Shown here: piece after piece, positions 1 through 8,768 of the stretch
Position numbering within the stretch: the first letter of the stretch is position 1
Layout of the letters: each line of letters begins with the position of its first letter
NCBI GenBank assembly: GCA_963760985.1
Contig: CAVXFM010000017.1
Coordinates: forward strand, 372,001 to 436,000
DNA from: JACRDG01 sp963760985
Lineage (GTDB): Bacteria > Desulfobacterota > Desulfomonilia > Desulfomonilales > Desulfomonilaceae
Reading direction: 5' to 3'
Length of the DNA stretch: 64,000 nt
Notes under the pieces: model-generated
The model's database searches: none
What the model was told of the DNA's origin: nothing
The model's input: the letters and a program-made list of their open reading frames with translations, nothing else
Made by a program: the position numbers and the translations under genes

Positions 1-390
1 AGACCCCGCATCGGGTTCGGTCATACAAAAACAGCCGATCTTTTCGCCCCGCATTGCCGGCAAGAAATATTCTTCCCGCATCTCGTCGGTCCCGTGGTGG
101 AACAGAAAATTGGTGCCCATCAAACATTGCATGGCCGTAATGGAGGCTGCACTCACCAGGCCTCGCGCGATCTCTTCGCAGATAATGCAGTAAAGGGTCG
201 TATTACCGCCGGCCCCGCCCTTGGTGCGCGGATAGCGAATGCCGAAAACTCCCATCTGGGCCAATTTTTCGAATATTTCTCTTGGGAATTCAGCCTTTTC
301 GTCCAACTCCTGGGCAATCGGAATGATTTCGCGGTCCACAAATCGCGCAATAGTCTTACGGATGAGTTCTTCGGGATTTGATCTAATCAT
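1..390 (-). CDS. Acyl-CoA dehydrogenase, N-terminal part (cut by window edge)
   Basis: The frame runs from ATG at 390 off the left edge of the window. The 130 visible residues match the helical N-terminal and start of the middle domain of FAD acyl-CoA dehydrogenases: an early FVDREIIPIAQELDEKAEFP helix, the GVFGIRYPRTKGGAGGN stretch, and CMTEPDAGS at the window edge, the usual start of the FAD/substrate-binding strand. A GGAAGGA ribosome site precedes the start. It is the last visible gene of a minus-strand operon with etfA, etfB and a CoA-transferase, so it probably oxidises an acyl-CoA and passes electrons to the adjacent ETF. Substrate cannot be told from this fragment. Confidence 0.93.
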   Translation of the reverse strand, partial: MIRSNPEELIRKTIARFVDREIIPIAQELDEKAEFPREIFEKLAQMGVFGIRYPRTKGGAGGNTTLYCIICEEIARGLVSAASITAMQCLMGTNFLFHHGTDEMREEYFLPAMRGEKIGCFCMTEPDAGS

Positions 391-511
391 TACGGAGATC
401 CTTCCACCTGAGGCGCCTTATATGGCTACGAGCCTGTTGCAACCCGAACCATGATGACAACCTGGTTCCGACGGCCGCTGTCATCACCAACCCGAACCAC
501 GGGGCTGGCTC

Positions 512-1711
512 CTAATCGCACATGATCTCACACACTTCGTGAAGTTGCTTGGTCAGCTCCGGGACTATGTCGAACAGGTCTCCCACGATCCCCCAATCGG
601 CCACCTTGAAGATAGGGGCGTACGGGTCCTTGTTGATGGCCACGATGAACTTGGAATCCATCATTCCGGCCCGATGCTGAATAGCACCTGATACACCGCA
701 CGCAATGTACAGGTCCGGTCGCACGGTTACCCCGGTCTGGCCTACCTGGTGGGAAACAGGTATCCAGCCTGCCTCGACAGCGACACGTGTGCCCGCGACC
801 TCTGCTCCCAATGCCTCGGCCAATTGACCGAGAAGTGCGAATCCCGCAGCATCATTCACACCCCTTCCGCCAGCCACGATGATCTTCGCGGCCGACAGAT
901 CCACGTGTGCCTTGGCCACTTTGGCGATCTCCAGGATTTTGGTGCCGATCTCTTCTTCTCTCAGTTTAGTGGCATGCGTCACGACCGTGCCTTTTTTCCC
1001 CGGGGTGGGGATCACTTCCATGACGCCCGGCCTGACCGTGGCCATTTGCGGCCGCGAAAAACGGTTGACAATAGTCGCCATCACGTTGCCGCCAAATGCC
1101 GGTCGCGTCTGCAAGAGGATGCCTTCCTCAGGATCGATGGAAAGTTCGGTGCAATCTGCGGTCAGCCCGGAACCGACACGGCGGGAGACCCTTGGCGCGA
1201 GATCTCGTCCGATATGGGTAGCGCCCATGAGGAGGATATTGGGCTTGTACGCGGCTACGAGCTCTTCGAACACCTGCGTGTACGCCGTAGTCCGATAGTC
1301 CTTCAGCACGGCGTCTTCCACCAGGTAAACCTTGTCCGCGCCGAACTCAATGAGGGTGTTGGCCATGCCTGACACGTGGTCTCCGATCAACACCGCTGCC
1401 ACTCCCTGATTCAAGTCTTTTGCCAGCCCTTGCGCCCTTCCCAATAACTCCACGGAAACTCGCTTCAGTTCGCCCTCGCGGTGTTCAGCGAACACCCACA
1501 CATCCGCGTACCCGCTGAAATCGGGTATGGCTTTGGGCTGCGCATCCGTGAGGATCGCCTTACTGCGACATGCATCCATACATGCGCCGCAGGAAGTGCA
1601 GCGATCCCCGACGTGGGCCTTACCATCTTTTATTTCCATGGCGTCGTACGGGCAGGCCCACGTACAACGGCGACATCCGTTACAAAGATCGATTTCAACC
1701 CAGACTGCCAT
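512..1711 (-). CDS. etfA: Electron transfer flavoprotein alpha subunit with N-terminal 2[4Fe-4S] ferredoxin domain
   Basis: The 399-residue protein begins with a ferredoxin module: Cys10, 13, 16, 20 (CNGCRRCTWACP) and Cys38, 41, 44, 48 (CTSCGACMDAC), enough for two [4Fe-4S] clusters. From about residue 70 it is a normal EtfA, ending with the FAD-binding C-terminal domain that contains SGAIQHRAGM. It lies 79 bp downstream of etfB and upstream of the acyl-CoA dehydrogenase. ETF takes electrons from acyl-CoA dehydrogenases; the fused clusters suggest direct transfer to a membrane Fe-S oxidoreductase or ferredoxin pool. Such fusions are known in anaerobic fatty-acid and aromatic degraders. Whether it bifurcates electrons cannot be decided from sequence. 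Confidence 0.95.
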   Translation of the reverse strand: MAVWVEIDLCNGCRRCTWACPYDAMEIKDGKAHVGDRCTSCGACMDACRSKAILTDAQPKAIPDFSGYADVWVFAEHREGELKRVSVELLGRAQGLAKDLNQGVAAVLIGDHVSGMANTLIEFGADKVYLVEDAVLKDYRTTAYTQVFEELVAAYKPNILLMGATHIGRDLAPRVSRRVGSGLTADCTELSIDPEEGILLQTRPAFGGNVMATIVNRFSRPQMATVRPGVMEVIPTPGKKGTVVTHATKLREEEIGTKILEIAKVAKAHVDLSAAKIIVAGGRGVNDAAGFALLGQLAEALGAEVAGTRVAVEAGWIPVSHQVGQTGVTVRPDLYIACGVSGAIQHRAGMMDSKFIVAINKDPYAPIFKVADWGIVGDLFDIVPELTKQLHEVCEIMCD

Positions 1712-1790
1712 AATTACCTCGTAGACTCATGGCCCTTTCTTGAGGCGTATCCTCCGGGCGTCCTTGCTTGCGATACCTCGGCTCTGGAAG

Positions 1791-2582
1791 TCATATCAAC
1801 TTGTTTTCCTTGAAGCGCGCAATGAGGTTTCGTCCCACGTCGCTCGCACTGCCCTCCAGGAATTCGCTTTGACGCGCGAATTTGGGCGCGAAAGTCCTCA
1901 TGACCTGGGTGAGAGATCCCTCCAAACCTATCTCCGCTGTCGTGACTCCGATATCCGCGGCGTTCCACACCTGGATGGGCGCTCTCTCGCGGCATGCCAA
2001 AAGCAGCCTGGACACGAGCGGGTAACGGGGCGGTTTTGCTCCCGCTATGACGGTCAAAAGGGCAGGCAACCTGCATTGGATGCGCTCGTATCCGTCTTCC
2101 AGACTCCGTTTGACCACCACGTGGTCTGCCTCGACCTCTTCGATATCGAACACATACGTCACCTGGGGCAGTTTCAAGAAGTCGGCTATCTGAGGGCCGA
2201 CCTGGGCGGTATCGCCGTCGATGGCCTGGCGACCGGCCAGGATAAGGTCGAATTCCCCCACGTGTTCAATGGCTTTCCCGAGCGTAAAAGAGGTGGCCCA
2301 GGTGTCCGCGCCGGCAAACGCCCGATCCGACAGCAGAATCCCCTTATCCGCTCCCATTCCCAGGGCTTCGGACAGGGCGTCGATCGCCTGGGAAGGCCCC
2401 ATGGTCAAAACCGTTATGGTCGCGCCATGGGTTTCTTTGAGGGTAATGGCGGTCTCCAATGCATGAAGATCGTCGGGGTTGATTATTGTCTCAACACCTT
2501 CACGAATTAGGCTACCGGTCTTGGGATCAAGTTTGACCTCTGTAGTGTTGGGAACCTGCTTGATGAGCACAATGATTTTCAT
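1791..2582 (-). CDS. etfB: Electron transfer flavoprotein beta subunit
   Basis: The 263 residues are full length for EtfB. The N-terminus MKIIVLIKQVPNT, the segment INPDDLHALETAITLKE and the motif LILAGRQAIDGDTAQVGP are typical of the family, the last contributing to AMP/FAD binding at the subunit interface. It sits between the CoA-transferase (52 bp upstream) and the ferredoxin-fused etfA, all on the minus strand, and is the obvious dimer partner of that EtfA. No unusual residues were noticed. Confidence 0.95.
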   Translation of the reverse strand: MKIIVLIKQVPNTTEVKLDPKTGSLIREGVETIINPDDLHALETAITLKETHGATITVLTMGPSQAIDALSEALGMGADKGILLSDRAFAGADTWATSFTLGKAIEHVGEFDLILAGRQAIDGDTAQVGPQIADFLKLPQVTYVFDIEEVEADHVVVKRSLEDGYERIQCRLPALLTVIAGAKPPRYPLVSRLLLACRERAPIQVWNAADIGVTTAEIGLEGSLTQVMRTFAPKFARQSEFLEGSASDVGRNLIARFKENKLI

Positions 2583-2633
2583 AATGTGATCTCTCTACCG
2601 TAGGTGTAGCCTACCTGGCACTGGGCCCCAGAC

Positions 2634-3821
2634 CTAGATAACGCCGTCTGCTTTCAACTGGGCGATGGCTTCGTCCGAAAACCCCAGCCGACCGTAATAC
2701 TCTCCGTTGTGTTCCCCGAAACGGGGGGGGAAGGTCATATGGAGCCCGGTGCTTTCCAAGAACGAAGTCATATTGGGCGGTGGTGCGAGGGTGATGCGGG
2801 TCTTGGTTTTGGGATCCTCTGCGGAAAGCAGCCTCCTGTGCACAAGTGGGTCGGCAATGGTTTCGGTGATGGTCTTGATTTTGCTCACGGGCACGGTGAT
2901 GGACGTGAAGAATTCAATCAGTTCCTCGGAGGTGTGCTCACGGGTAATGGCGTTCAGCGCGGCATTCAAACCGGACACGTCCTGGATACGGCCCTTGTTC
3001 TTTTCGTATTCCGGCTTGTCAAGAGAATGGAAGAGCTCCTGGGAGACCATGGTCTTCCACTGGCGGTCATTGCCCACTGCGAGATACACGAATCCGTTCT
3101 TGGTTTGATAGACCGAAACAGGAGCGAAAAATTCGTGTGTGTTGCCTCGGCGGGTAATGCTTTTGTCGAAAGCGGCCGTCATGGTGATAGGAACCGTCAG
3201 CCAGGAAACCGTTGATTCAAACATGGACAAATCGATTCGCGCACCTCGGCCTGACGCTGCTCGGTTGAAAAGGGCCTTCATCAGCAAGCCGTACGCATGC
3301 TCGCTGGTTCCCATATCCGCGAGCGGGATACCTAACACCTGAGGATCACCATCGGTTTCGCCGGTAAGCTCCATGAGTCCCGATCTGGCCTGCAGAATGG
3401 GATCGTAAGCAGCCTCGTTACTATCAGGCCCGAAGCCGGTGACGCCCATCCAGATAAGGTCTTCCTTGGCCCGTTTGAGGATTTCGTAGTCAATGCCGAG
3501 TTTCTGATAATTCTTAGGCAGCTGATTGGTGATGAAAATATCGATATCCAATTCTTTGATCAGCGCCAGCAGCAGTTCCCGGCCTTTCGGATCGGCCAGA
3601 TTGAGGGTGAGCGCCTTCTTTCCCGCGTTGATGCAGAGGAAATACGCATTCATCCGCTCTTCATTCAGCATGTTCTCACCGATCATGCGGTTGGGGTCAC
3701 CGTACACCGGATGTTCCAGGCGGATCACTTCCACGCCGTCCATGGCGAGCCGATAGGTGAGGTAAGGCACGACCGTCGCCTGCTCCAAGGAAAGAACTTT
3801 TAGTTTGCTAACTGCTTCCAT
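2634..3821 (-). CDS. Family III (CaiB/BaiF) CoA-transferase
   Basis: The 395-residue protein has the class III CoA-transferase pattern: N-terminal VLSLEQATVVPYLTYRLAMDG, the VIRLEHP strand, LTLNLADPKGRELL, and IPLADMGTSEHA, which places Asp169 where formyl-CoA transferase has its catalytic aspartate. The family moves CoA between carboxylic acids through an aspartyl-CoA anhydride. As first gene of an operon with ETF and an acyl-CoA dehydrogenase it probably activates the carboxylate that the dehydrogenase then oxidises. Substrate is unknown; the family also includes racemases of branched acyl-CoA, which the N-terminus resembles less. Confidence 0.9.
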   Translation of the reverse strand: MEAVSKLKVLSLEQATVVPYLTYRLAMDGVEVIRLEHPVYGDPNRMIGENMLNEERMNAYFLCINAGKKALTLNLADPKGRELLLALIKELDIDIFITNQLPKNYQKLGIDYEILKRAKEDLIWMGVTGFGPDSNEAAYDPILQARSGLMELTGETDGDPQVLGIPLADMGTSEHAYGLLMKALFNRAASGRGARIDLSMFESTVSWLTVPITMTAAFDKSITRRGNTHEFFAPVSVYQTKNGFVYLAVGNDRQWKTMVSQELFHSLDKPEYEKNKGRIQDVSGLNAALNAITREHTSEELIEFFTSITVPVSKIKTITETIADPLVHRRLLSAEDPKTKTRITLAPPPNMTSFLESTGLHMTFPPRFGEHNGEYYGRLGFSDEAIAQLKADGVI

Positions 3822-4598
3822 AACTACCCCTTCGATTGACCGTCGTGCGAGACGGCTCCGGAAATGATTAAAGTCACTGTGCGCACTTCCAAATAACGTG
3901 GGACATGCAGAAGCGGGGAACTCCTTGCCGGAGACAACGCAGGGTCGTCGGGAGTGTTCGCTCAGGAGTCCAAGCCCTCTGCCCGTGAACGTGCTTGAAG
4001 TGTGCGCAGAATGCGCGTGAGCCTCTCTTGGGGAAACCTGCCGTCAGATGCGTATACGGTGCACTGTATACCGTGCACTAATCGGGTAACATGGCTCCCC
4101 GCTCTGTGTCAAGTTCTTTGTGAAATACGTGCCCAGCCAAGATTGTGCTTGACGGGAAGACAGAGGCGAGATACGCTTCCCGGTGGGAAATACCTGCCTT
4201 TTCGGCAATATGACTACGGTCTTGCCTCTCTTCGGTCATGAACGGGACGAAACGGGTCTTTCAGGGGTCCACGAGACGCCCTCTGCACGCGTCATCGGTG
4301 CCATGATGCCCGAAACCGGCCCACGACTGCCTCATTTTTAAAATAGTATGCGCATTCTTTGCTACGCAGGGCTTCTGTTGCGCCTTGGTGATTGTGCGCA
4401 AAGAAATCCTTTCGGTCACCCCACACACGGAGGAGGAGCGAAGGCTTTGCAGTCCATTTCTCCTCTGAGGACTTCAGCCACGAAGACGGGGTGACTCGTG
4501 TTCACGTCCGCACCGCATGCCAAGGGAATGGGAGCGTTCCCATGGGCATCCGGCAGCATCGCCGGCGGACATTCCGAATTCCGGAGAGGGAGATACCG
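3822..4598. other. Intergenic region between divergent genes
   Basis: About 780 bp with no convincing gene. It separates the minus-strand CoA-transferase operon from the plus-strand VOC gene. It contains the hexamer array at 4052-4078, listed separately. Open frames crossing it on both strands look like shadows: their sequences resemble no protein and lack good ribosome sites. Confidence 0.6.
4052..4078. promoter_or_regulatory. Palindromic operator-like array
   Basis: Four hexamers alternate: GTATAC (4052-4057), GTGCAC (4059-4064), GTATAC (4066-4071), GTGCAC (4073-4078), each separated by one base. The first three form a 20-bp perfect palindrome apart from the single spacer bases, and the whole is also a 14-bp direct repeat. 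It lies 231 bp upstream of the CoA-transferase start. TetR-family regulators of acyl-CoA metabolism use palindromes of this size, but no such regulator lies in the window. Function is inferred. Confidence 0.5.
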
Positions 4599-5108
4599 TT
4601 GAAAGTCAGAGAGATAGATCACATCTGTTTTGCCGTGAGAAGTGTGGACAAAGCCCGTAAGGTCTACGAAGGGCTTTTGGGGCTTGCACCGGCATGTGAG
4701 TACGTAGCCCAGGAAGAGTCCATTCGCGTGATCCGCTACTACGTGGGAACCGTGGCCGTGGAGATCATGGAACCGACCGATTCGGCTTGTGAAGTGGGCA
4801 AATTCCTGGAAAGTCGAGGTGAGGGCGTGTTTCTCATTTCGTACCGGGTTGACGACGTGCAGGAAGCTCTTGACCAACTGCACGACGCGGGACACCGGAC
4901 CATCGATCGAAAGCCTCGCTGCCTCATGGGAAACCGTTACGCGTTTATCGATCCCCCGAGAGCCCTGCACGGGGTCCTCACCGAAATACTGGACGGAGAG
5001 TTCATCAACCCTGACGAGGGAGCGGGGTGGTACGAAAGACCAATGAACCGTGTGCGACGAATCCTGTCCGACGGGAACCTTGCAGTTGCCGAGTTCGGCC
5101 TCCTGTGA
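4599..5108 (+). CDS. VOC-family (glyoxalase/methylmalonyl-CoA epimerase-like) protein
   Basis: From TTG at 4599, behind a GGAGAGGGAG ribosome site, the protein is 169 residues and begins LKVREIDHICFAVRSVDKA, the usual first strand of a vicinal-oxygen-chelate fold with the metal-ligand histidine in DHICFAV. Later segments VAVEIMEPTD, GVFLISYRVDDVQEA and RYAFIDPPRALHGVLTEILD give the second metal-binding strand and the C-terminal glutamate region. The open frame extends upstream to 4392, but those residues look non-coding. Methylmalonyl-CoA epimerase is the closest well-known relative; the neighbouring acyl-CoA genes make a CoA-thioester substrate plausible. The exact reaction is unproven. Confidence 0.75.
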   Translation: MKVREIDHICFAVRSVDKARKVYEGLLGLAPACEYVAQEESIRVIRYYVGTVAVEIMEPTDSACEVGKFLESRGEGVFLISYRVDDVQEALDQLHDAGHRTIDRKPRCLMGNRYAFIDPPRALHGVLTEILDGEFINPDEGAGWYERPMNRVRRILSDGNLAVAEFGLL

Positions 5109-5379
5109 GTATCTCGCTTCAATCGGCAGAACCGACCCGCGTGCCTCCATCGGGTCCTCCTGCGCAGCTCAGGCACCGAGCGGAAGTGCAGGTGTGGGTA
5201 ATTTGCCTCGCAGCTTTTGTGACACAGGGGGGCAGGGGCCTGGCAGATTCCTGGAACGATCCGGCCTACCCGTGGTATCATGGTGGCATCAGGCCCCGGA
5301 CCATGCTGCGGTCATGCATGCGGCACGTCTTGGTGGCAGGTAGGGAAGCCCAAGAGGAATACGCGTGGAGGCGAAGTCG

Positions 5380-5742
5380 ATGTCTTTAGAGACCATGATC
5401 AAGAAGGTGAAAGAACATCCCCACATTTCCCAGGCCGGCATGATCCTGTGCCACAACGGGATCGTGAGGGAATCTGATCGTTCCGGGACTCATCGGGTGA
5501 AAAGCCTTCGCGTGGCAGTAGATCGCTCGGCCATAGACCAAGTGCAACGCTGGGCAGAGTCCCGGCAGGGGATCGTGGCCGTAGCCATCGACGCACTCGA
5601 GGGCGAATTTCAGGTGGGCGACGATCTGCTCTACGTGGTCGTGGCAGGAGACATTCGGGAGAACGTCTTCTCGGTCATGCGTGAAACCGTGGAAAGAATC
5701 AAGGCTACGGGCGTGCACAAGACCGAGTTATACGCCGAGTGA
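5380..5742 (+). CDS. moaE: MoaE-like molybdopterin synthase large subunit
   Basis: The start ATG at 5380 follows a GGAG ribosome site by nine bases; a GTG at 5365 is in frame but worse placed. The 120-residue protein contains AGMILCHNGIVRES, VGDDLLYVVVAGDIREN and VERIKATGVHKTE, matching the strands and C-terminal lysine region of MoaE. MoaE with MoaD adds the dithiolene sulfurs to precursor Z. It is shorter and more divergent than E. coli MoaE (about 150 residues), as in other sulfate-reducer relatives. No moaD is visible, so a MoaD partner must lie elsewhere. It is convergent with moeA, supporting a molybdenum/tungsten cofactor role. Confidence 0.75.
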   Translation: MSLETMIKKVKEHPHISQAGMILCHNGIVRESDRSGTHRVKSLRVAVDRSAIDQVQRWAESRQGIVAVAIDALEGEFQVGDDLLYVVVAGDIRENVFSVMRETVERIKATGVHKTELYAE

Positions 5743-5790
5743 TCAATGCCTTGAGAACCGTCCGCTATTTCCGGGTTACAGTGGCAGTCT

Positions 5791-5817
5791 CCCCTGTGTC
5801 CTGCCCGGTGACAGGGG
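5791..5817. terminator. Hairpin between convergent moaE and moeA
   Basis: CCCCTGT (5791-5797) pairs perfectly with ACAGGGG (5811-5817) across a 13-base loop. It lies 49 bp after the moaE stop and 55 bp before the moeA stop. There is no U-run on either side, so it may be a bidirectional barrier rather than a classic intrinsic terminator. Confidence 0.45.
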
Positions 5818-5871
5818 GCCAGCGGCGCTTGTGTGCGTGACACGACCTGTCTTTGTTCCGGCACGTGGGCG

Positions 5872-7095
5872 TCATCCCCCCATCGGTTGGTTCGTGAGAG
5901 CAAAGTATTGCACCGTGGTGCCCGCTGGTATGCGTTCCACCCCCTCGGGAACCAGGACCAGAGCATCGGCCCTGGCCATGGAACTAAGGCGGCGTTTTGA
6001 GTCCAGCGGTATCAGGTGAGTCGAAAAACCTCGCAATTCCGCACGGCAATGGATGACTTGCGTCCAATCCTCCTGTCCGCCCACCTTTTGTTCCATAATT
6101 CCTGTGAGACAAGGGTACGGGGACCCGGTGTACCCTGTCATGCGGAGCACCGCGGGAAACGCGATGAGCAGAAATGCAGCCTCGTTGGAAGGCGGTCCTC
6201 CTGGGAGGCAGAATATGGGTTTTCCCTGGAGAAACCCCATGGCCACGGCCTTGCCCGGCCCCAGCCTTATCCGGTGAAACACGTGTTCCCACCTGAGCCC
6301 CTCAAGGACTTTGACTATCAGGTCCCGATCTCCTTTCCACGCGCCCCCGGAGGTAATGAGTACGTCGCATTCCAAGAGCAGGGAGCGAACCGCATCGGTA
6401 AGGCTCTCAAAGGAATCTCGCGCCTGGCGCACCACCGTTTTAATCGACGCGGACCGCAACCACGCGTCTTGAAGAGCGAGGTTGCTTGCAAAGAGCTTCC
6501 CTGTCTCCGGGGTCCTGCCCGGAAGCAGCACTTCGTTGCCCGTGGCCAGCAACCCCACCACCGGACGACGAAAAACCTCAACCCGATCGAGCCCCCCTGC
6601 AACCACAAGGCTTATCCGGGCAGGAGTGAGCACCTGGCCTGCGCGGAGAAGAATTTCTCCCTCCGCGATTTCCGAGCCCTTGGCGAGAATGTTTCTTCCA
6701 GGTTCCGCGCACGCGAATGCGCTCACATGGCTGGAATCTCGGTGGGCAAATTCCTCTGCCAATACCGCATCAGCCCCCGCGGGGATAACAGCGCCGCTCA
6801 GGACCCGCACTGTCTTTCCAGGGCCCACCGCGAGCCCGCAGGGATCGCCCGCGGCGACCGTGCCCGTGAGCCTGAGCTGCACGAGACGTGAAGGACTGGC
6901 CAGAGCCACGTCCTGGGATACCACCGCATATCCGTCTTTGAGGGACGAATCGGCTGAAGGATAGTCGATCAGCGCAACCACGTCTGTCCCGCATACTCGG
7001 CCCACAAGTTCCGAAGCAGGGACCGTCTCCGTGCCCAGGGGTGACACGCCTTGGCGAGCCAAGTCAGACGCCTCTGCAAAGCCTATGTCGTACAT
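5872..7095 (-). CDS. moeA: Molybdopterin molybdenumtransferase MoeA
   Basis: The 407-residue protein has the MoeA domain order: N-terminal domain with YPSADSSLKDGYAVVSQD (the SxxDGYA motif), domain with the GTVAAGD strand, the MoCF-binding domain with VGLLATGNEVLLPG and VLITSGGAWKGDRD, FCLPGGPPSN, and a C-terminal beta-barrel. MoeA inserts molybdate or tungstate into adenylated molybdopterin. The usual SGGVSVGDYD motif is replaced by SGGAWKGDRD, a variation seen in some anaerobe paralogues. It lies downstream of the CDF transporter on the same strand and convergent with moaE. Confidence 0.92.
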   Translation of the reverse strand: MYDIGFAEASDLARQGVSPLGTETVPASELVGRVCGTDVVALIDYPSADSSLKDGYAVVSQDVALASPSRLVQLRLTGTVAAGDPCGLAVGPGKTVRVLSGAVIPAGADAVLAEEFAHRDSSHVSAFACAEPGRNILAKGSEIAEGEILLRAGQVLTPARISLVVAGGLDRVEVFRRPVVGLLATGNEVLLPGRTPETGKLFASNLALQDAWLRSASIKTVVRQARDSFESLTDAVRSLLLECDVLITSGGAWKGDRDLIVKVLEGLRWEHVFHRIRLGPGKAVAMGFLQGKPIFCLPGGPPSNEAAFLLIAFPAVLRMTGYTGSPYPCLTGIMEQKVGGQEDWTQVIHCRAELRGFSTHLIPLDSKRRLSSMARADALVLVPEGVERIPAGTTVQYFALTNQPMGG

Positions 7096-7273
7096 GACTT
7101 CAGCACCTCAATCATCCTCGCACCAGCCTATGCAAAAAGGGCATTCTGTAGCGCGGGAGTCTTTCACCGGGTCAGCGTCAACGCAAACTCTCAAAGGACC
7201 GTATTCTCCCCAAATCCCTCTCCGACTGCATGGTGGGGATCACGCAGAGGGCAATCTGCCACCAACCGGACTA

Positions 7274-8476
7274 TCAGCTTTCGCTCTCTATCTGTGCCGC
7301 AAGTTCAGGCAGCGTCTCTGCAGAAGTGACAGAGTGGGCTATTTGCAAGGCTTCGAGCGCGTAACCGGATCCTTTGCCCTCCAGATTCGCTCGCGTGACG
7401 ATTTCGTCTACGCCATGGCGCGCCAGGAGTTCCGCTGCTCTTACCCCCTTCTGACGCTCCATCGAACGAAAAGGGTTGTCCAAATAGTCTTCCACGCGGA
7501 CTTCTCCGGTACGCGTGTTCTTTGCCAGAAAGGCAAAATACGGAGCGTCCCCGAAATGGTCGGAAAGTCTCTCGGTCCCTTCCTGCATTGGTCCTTTACC
7601 ACCCTCGACGGGTACGGCAACGCGCCACGTCTCCTTTTGCTGGGGTTCGTAGTGTATGAGGATTTTATCGATTTCCGGCCATTGGTCAAGAATCTCTTCT
7701 TCGAGATGCGAAACGATTTCATGGGCTTCTCTGAGCAGGCGCGTATGCATTCGCAGCGAGATCTCCACGTATTTGTACCTGCCTGAGCTTCGACCGCCCA
7801 CGGAGACGACTGTCGCTACGTCCGGGTGGCGCTCCATGATCTCGCGAATTTCGTGCAAGGTCTCATGGTCGAGCGTGGCATCCAGCAATACCTTCACCGC
7901 ATCGATCATGATCTGAAAACCGGTGCGCGCTACCAGCGCTGCCACGAACAGGGCTACGTACCTGTCCAGCGCATACCCGATATGGGCTCCTATGACGGAA
8001 ACCAAGATGACCACCGTGGAGAGTAGGTCGGTATAGACGTGCTTGGCATCGGCCACGAGACTGGGAGATCCTGCTTCGAGGCCTACGCGCAACTCATATC
8101 TCGAAAACGCGAGAGCCACGAAAATGATGATGAGTATTCCCCCTATGACCTGCGGAAAATGTGTCAACTTCGCGAGCGACTGCGCATGCAAGGCATCCGC
8201 ACCGATCTCGAACGCGGCATAGAAAATGAAGAACGCGGAGAAAAGAGCGACCAGGTTTTCGACCTTGTAAAGTCCTTCGGGAAAAGTAGCGGTTTTCCGG
8301 TCTGAAATCACGATTCCGACAAAAATGGTCAGTGCGGATATCACGTCTGCAAACGAATGCACCGCGTCAGCTCTGAGAGCCAAGCTTCCCGACACCTCTC
8401 CCAGGACGTATTTGAGAGACATGAAGAAGGCGTTCACGACAACTGAATACAGAGCAACTTTGGCATACGATTTCAA
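7274..8476 (-). CDS. Cation diffusion facilitator fused to a NifX/NifB-type cofactor-binding domain
   Basis: Residues 1-290 of 400 form a CDF transporter: about six membrane segments, ALRADAVHSFADVIS with the metal-site histidine and aspartates, the second site in SLVADAKHVYTDLLS, and a cytoplasmic tail domain (residues 205-295) of the ZT_dimer type. From about residue 305 a second domain starts WRVAVPVEGG and includes LSDHFGDAPYFAFL and GVRAAELLARHGVDEIVT, the fold of dinitrogenase Fe-Mo cofactor-binding proteins (NifX, NafY, NifB C-terminus). Export of Fe, Zn or Mn is typical for CDF proteins. The tail may sense or carry a metal cluster. A zinc-ribbon gene ends 4 bp upstream. Confidence 0.88.
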   Translation of the reverse strand: MKSYAKVALYSVVVNAFFMSLKYVLGEVSGSLALRADAVHSFADVISALTIFVGIVISDRKTATFPEGLYKVENLVALFSAFFIFYAAFEIGADALHAQSLAKLTHFPQVIGGILIIIFVALAFSRYELRVGLEAGSPSLVADAKHVYTDLLSTVVILVSVIGAHIGYALDRYVALFVAALVARTGFQIMIDAVKVLLDATLDHETLHEIREIMERHPDVATVVSVGGRSSGRYKYVEISLRMHTRLLREAHEIVSHLEEEILDQWPEIDKILIHYEPQQKETWRVAVPVEGGKGPMQEGTERLSDHFGDAPYFAFLAKNTRTGEVRVEDYLDNPFRSMERQKGVRAAELLARHGVDEIVTRANLEGKGSGYALEALQIAHSVTSAETLPELAAQIESES

Positions 8477-8480
8477 CGTG

Positions 8481-8678
8481 CTAATCCCTTGGCTCGCGCC
8501 GTCCCCCGCGCCTGCCGCGTTTGCACCGAAGGCAAGGGGGAATCACGCCCGGATTCGTCCTGCGAATGCGCATGTCACCGCATTGAGGACAAACGAGCTG
8601 GCGGCCCGTGCCAAAAGGCACTTCCCATTCGTAGCTGCACGCCAAGCAACGAAATTTTCTCTTGGTCTTCTCGTCCAT
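8481..8678 (-). CDS. Small zinc-ribbon protein
   Basis: A 65-residue protein with two CxxC knuckles, CLACSYEWEVPFGTG and VCPQCGDMRIRR, followed by a third CLRC pair and a basic tail. It ends 4 bp before the CDF-NifX gene on the same strand, so the two are almost surely cotranscribed. An AGGA sequence lies just before the ATG. The pattern resembles rubredoxin-like or zinc-ribbon metal sensors; a role in metal supply to the transporter is only inferred from position. Confidence 0.7.
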   Translation of the reverse strand: MDEKTKRKFRCLACSYEWEVPFGTGRQLVCPQCGDMRIRRTNPGVIPPCLRCKRGRRGGRREPRD

Positions 8679-8768
8679 TCCTGTGGAGGTTCCTCTGTCA
8701 CCCCTCGGGCGCGGATGAGGGAGGCGAAAAAGCGCACATGAAATGCCTCTTCTTCGCCACCCTGTTCC

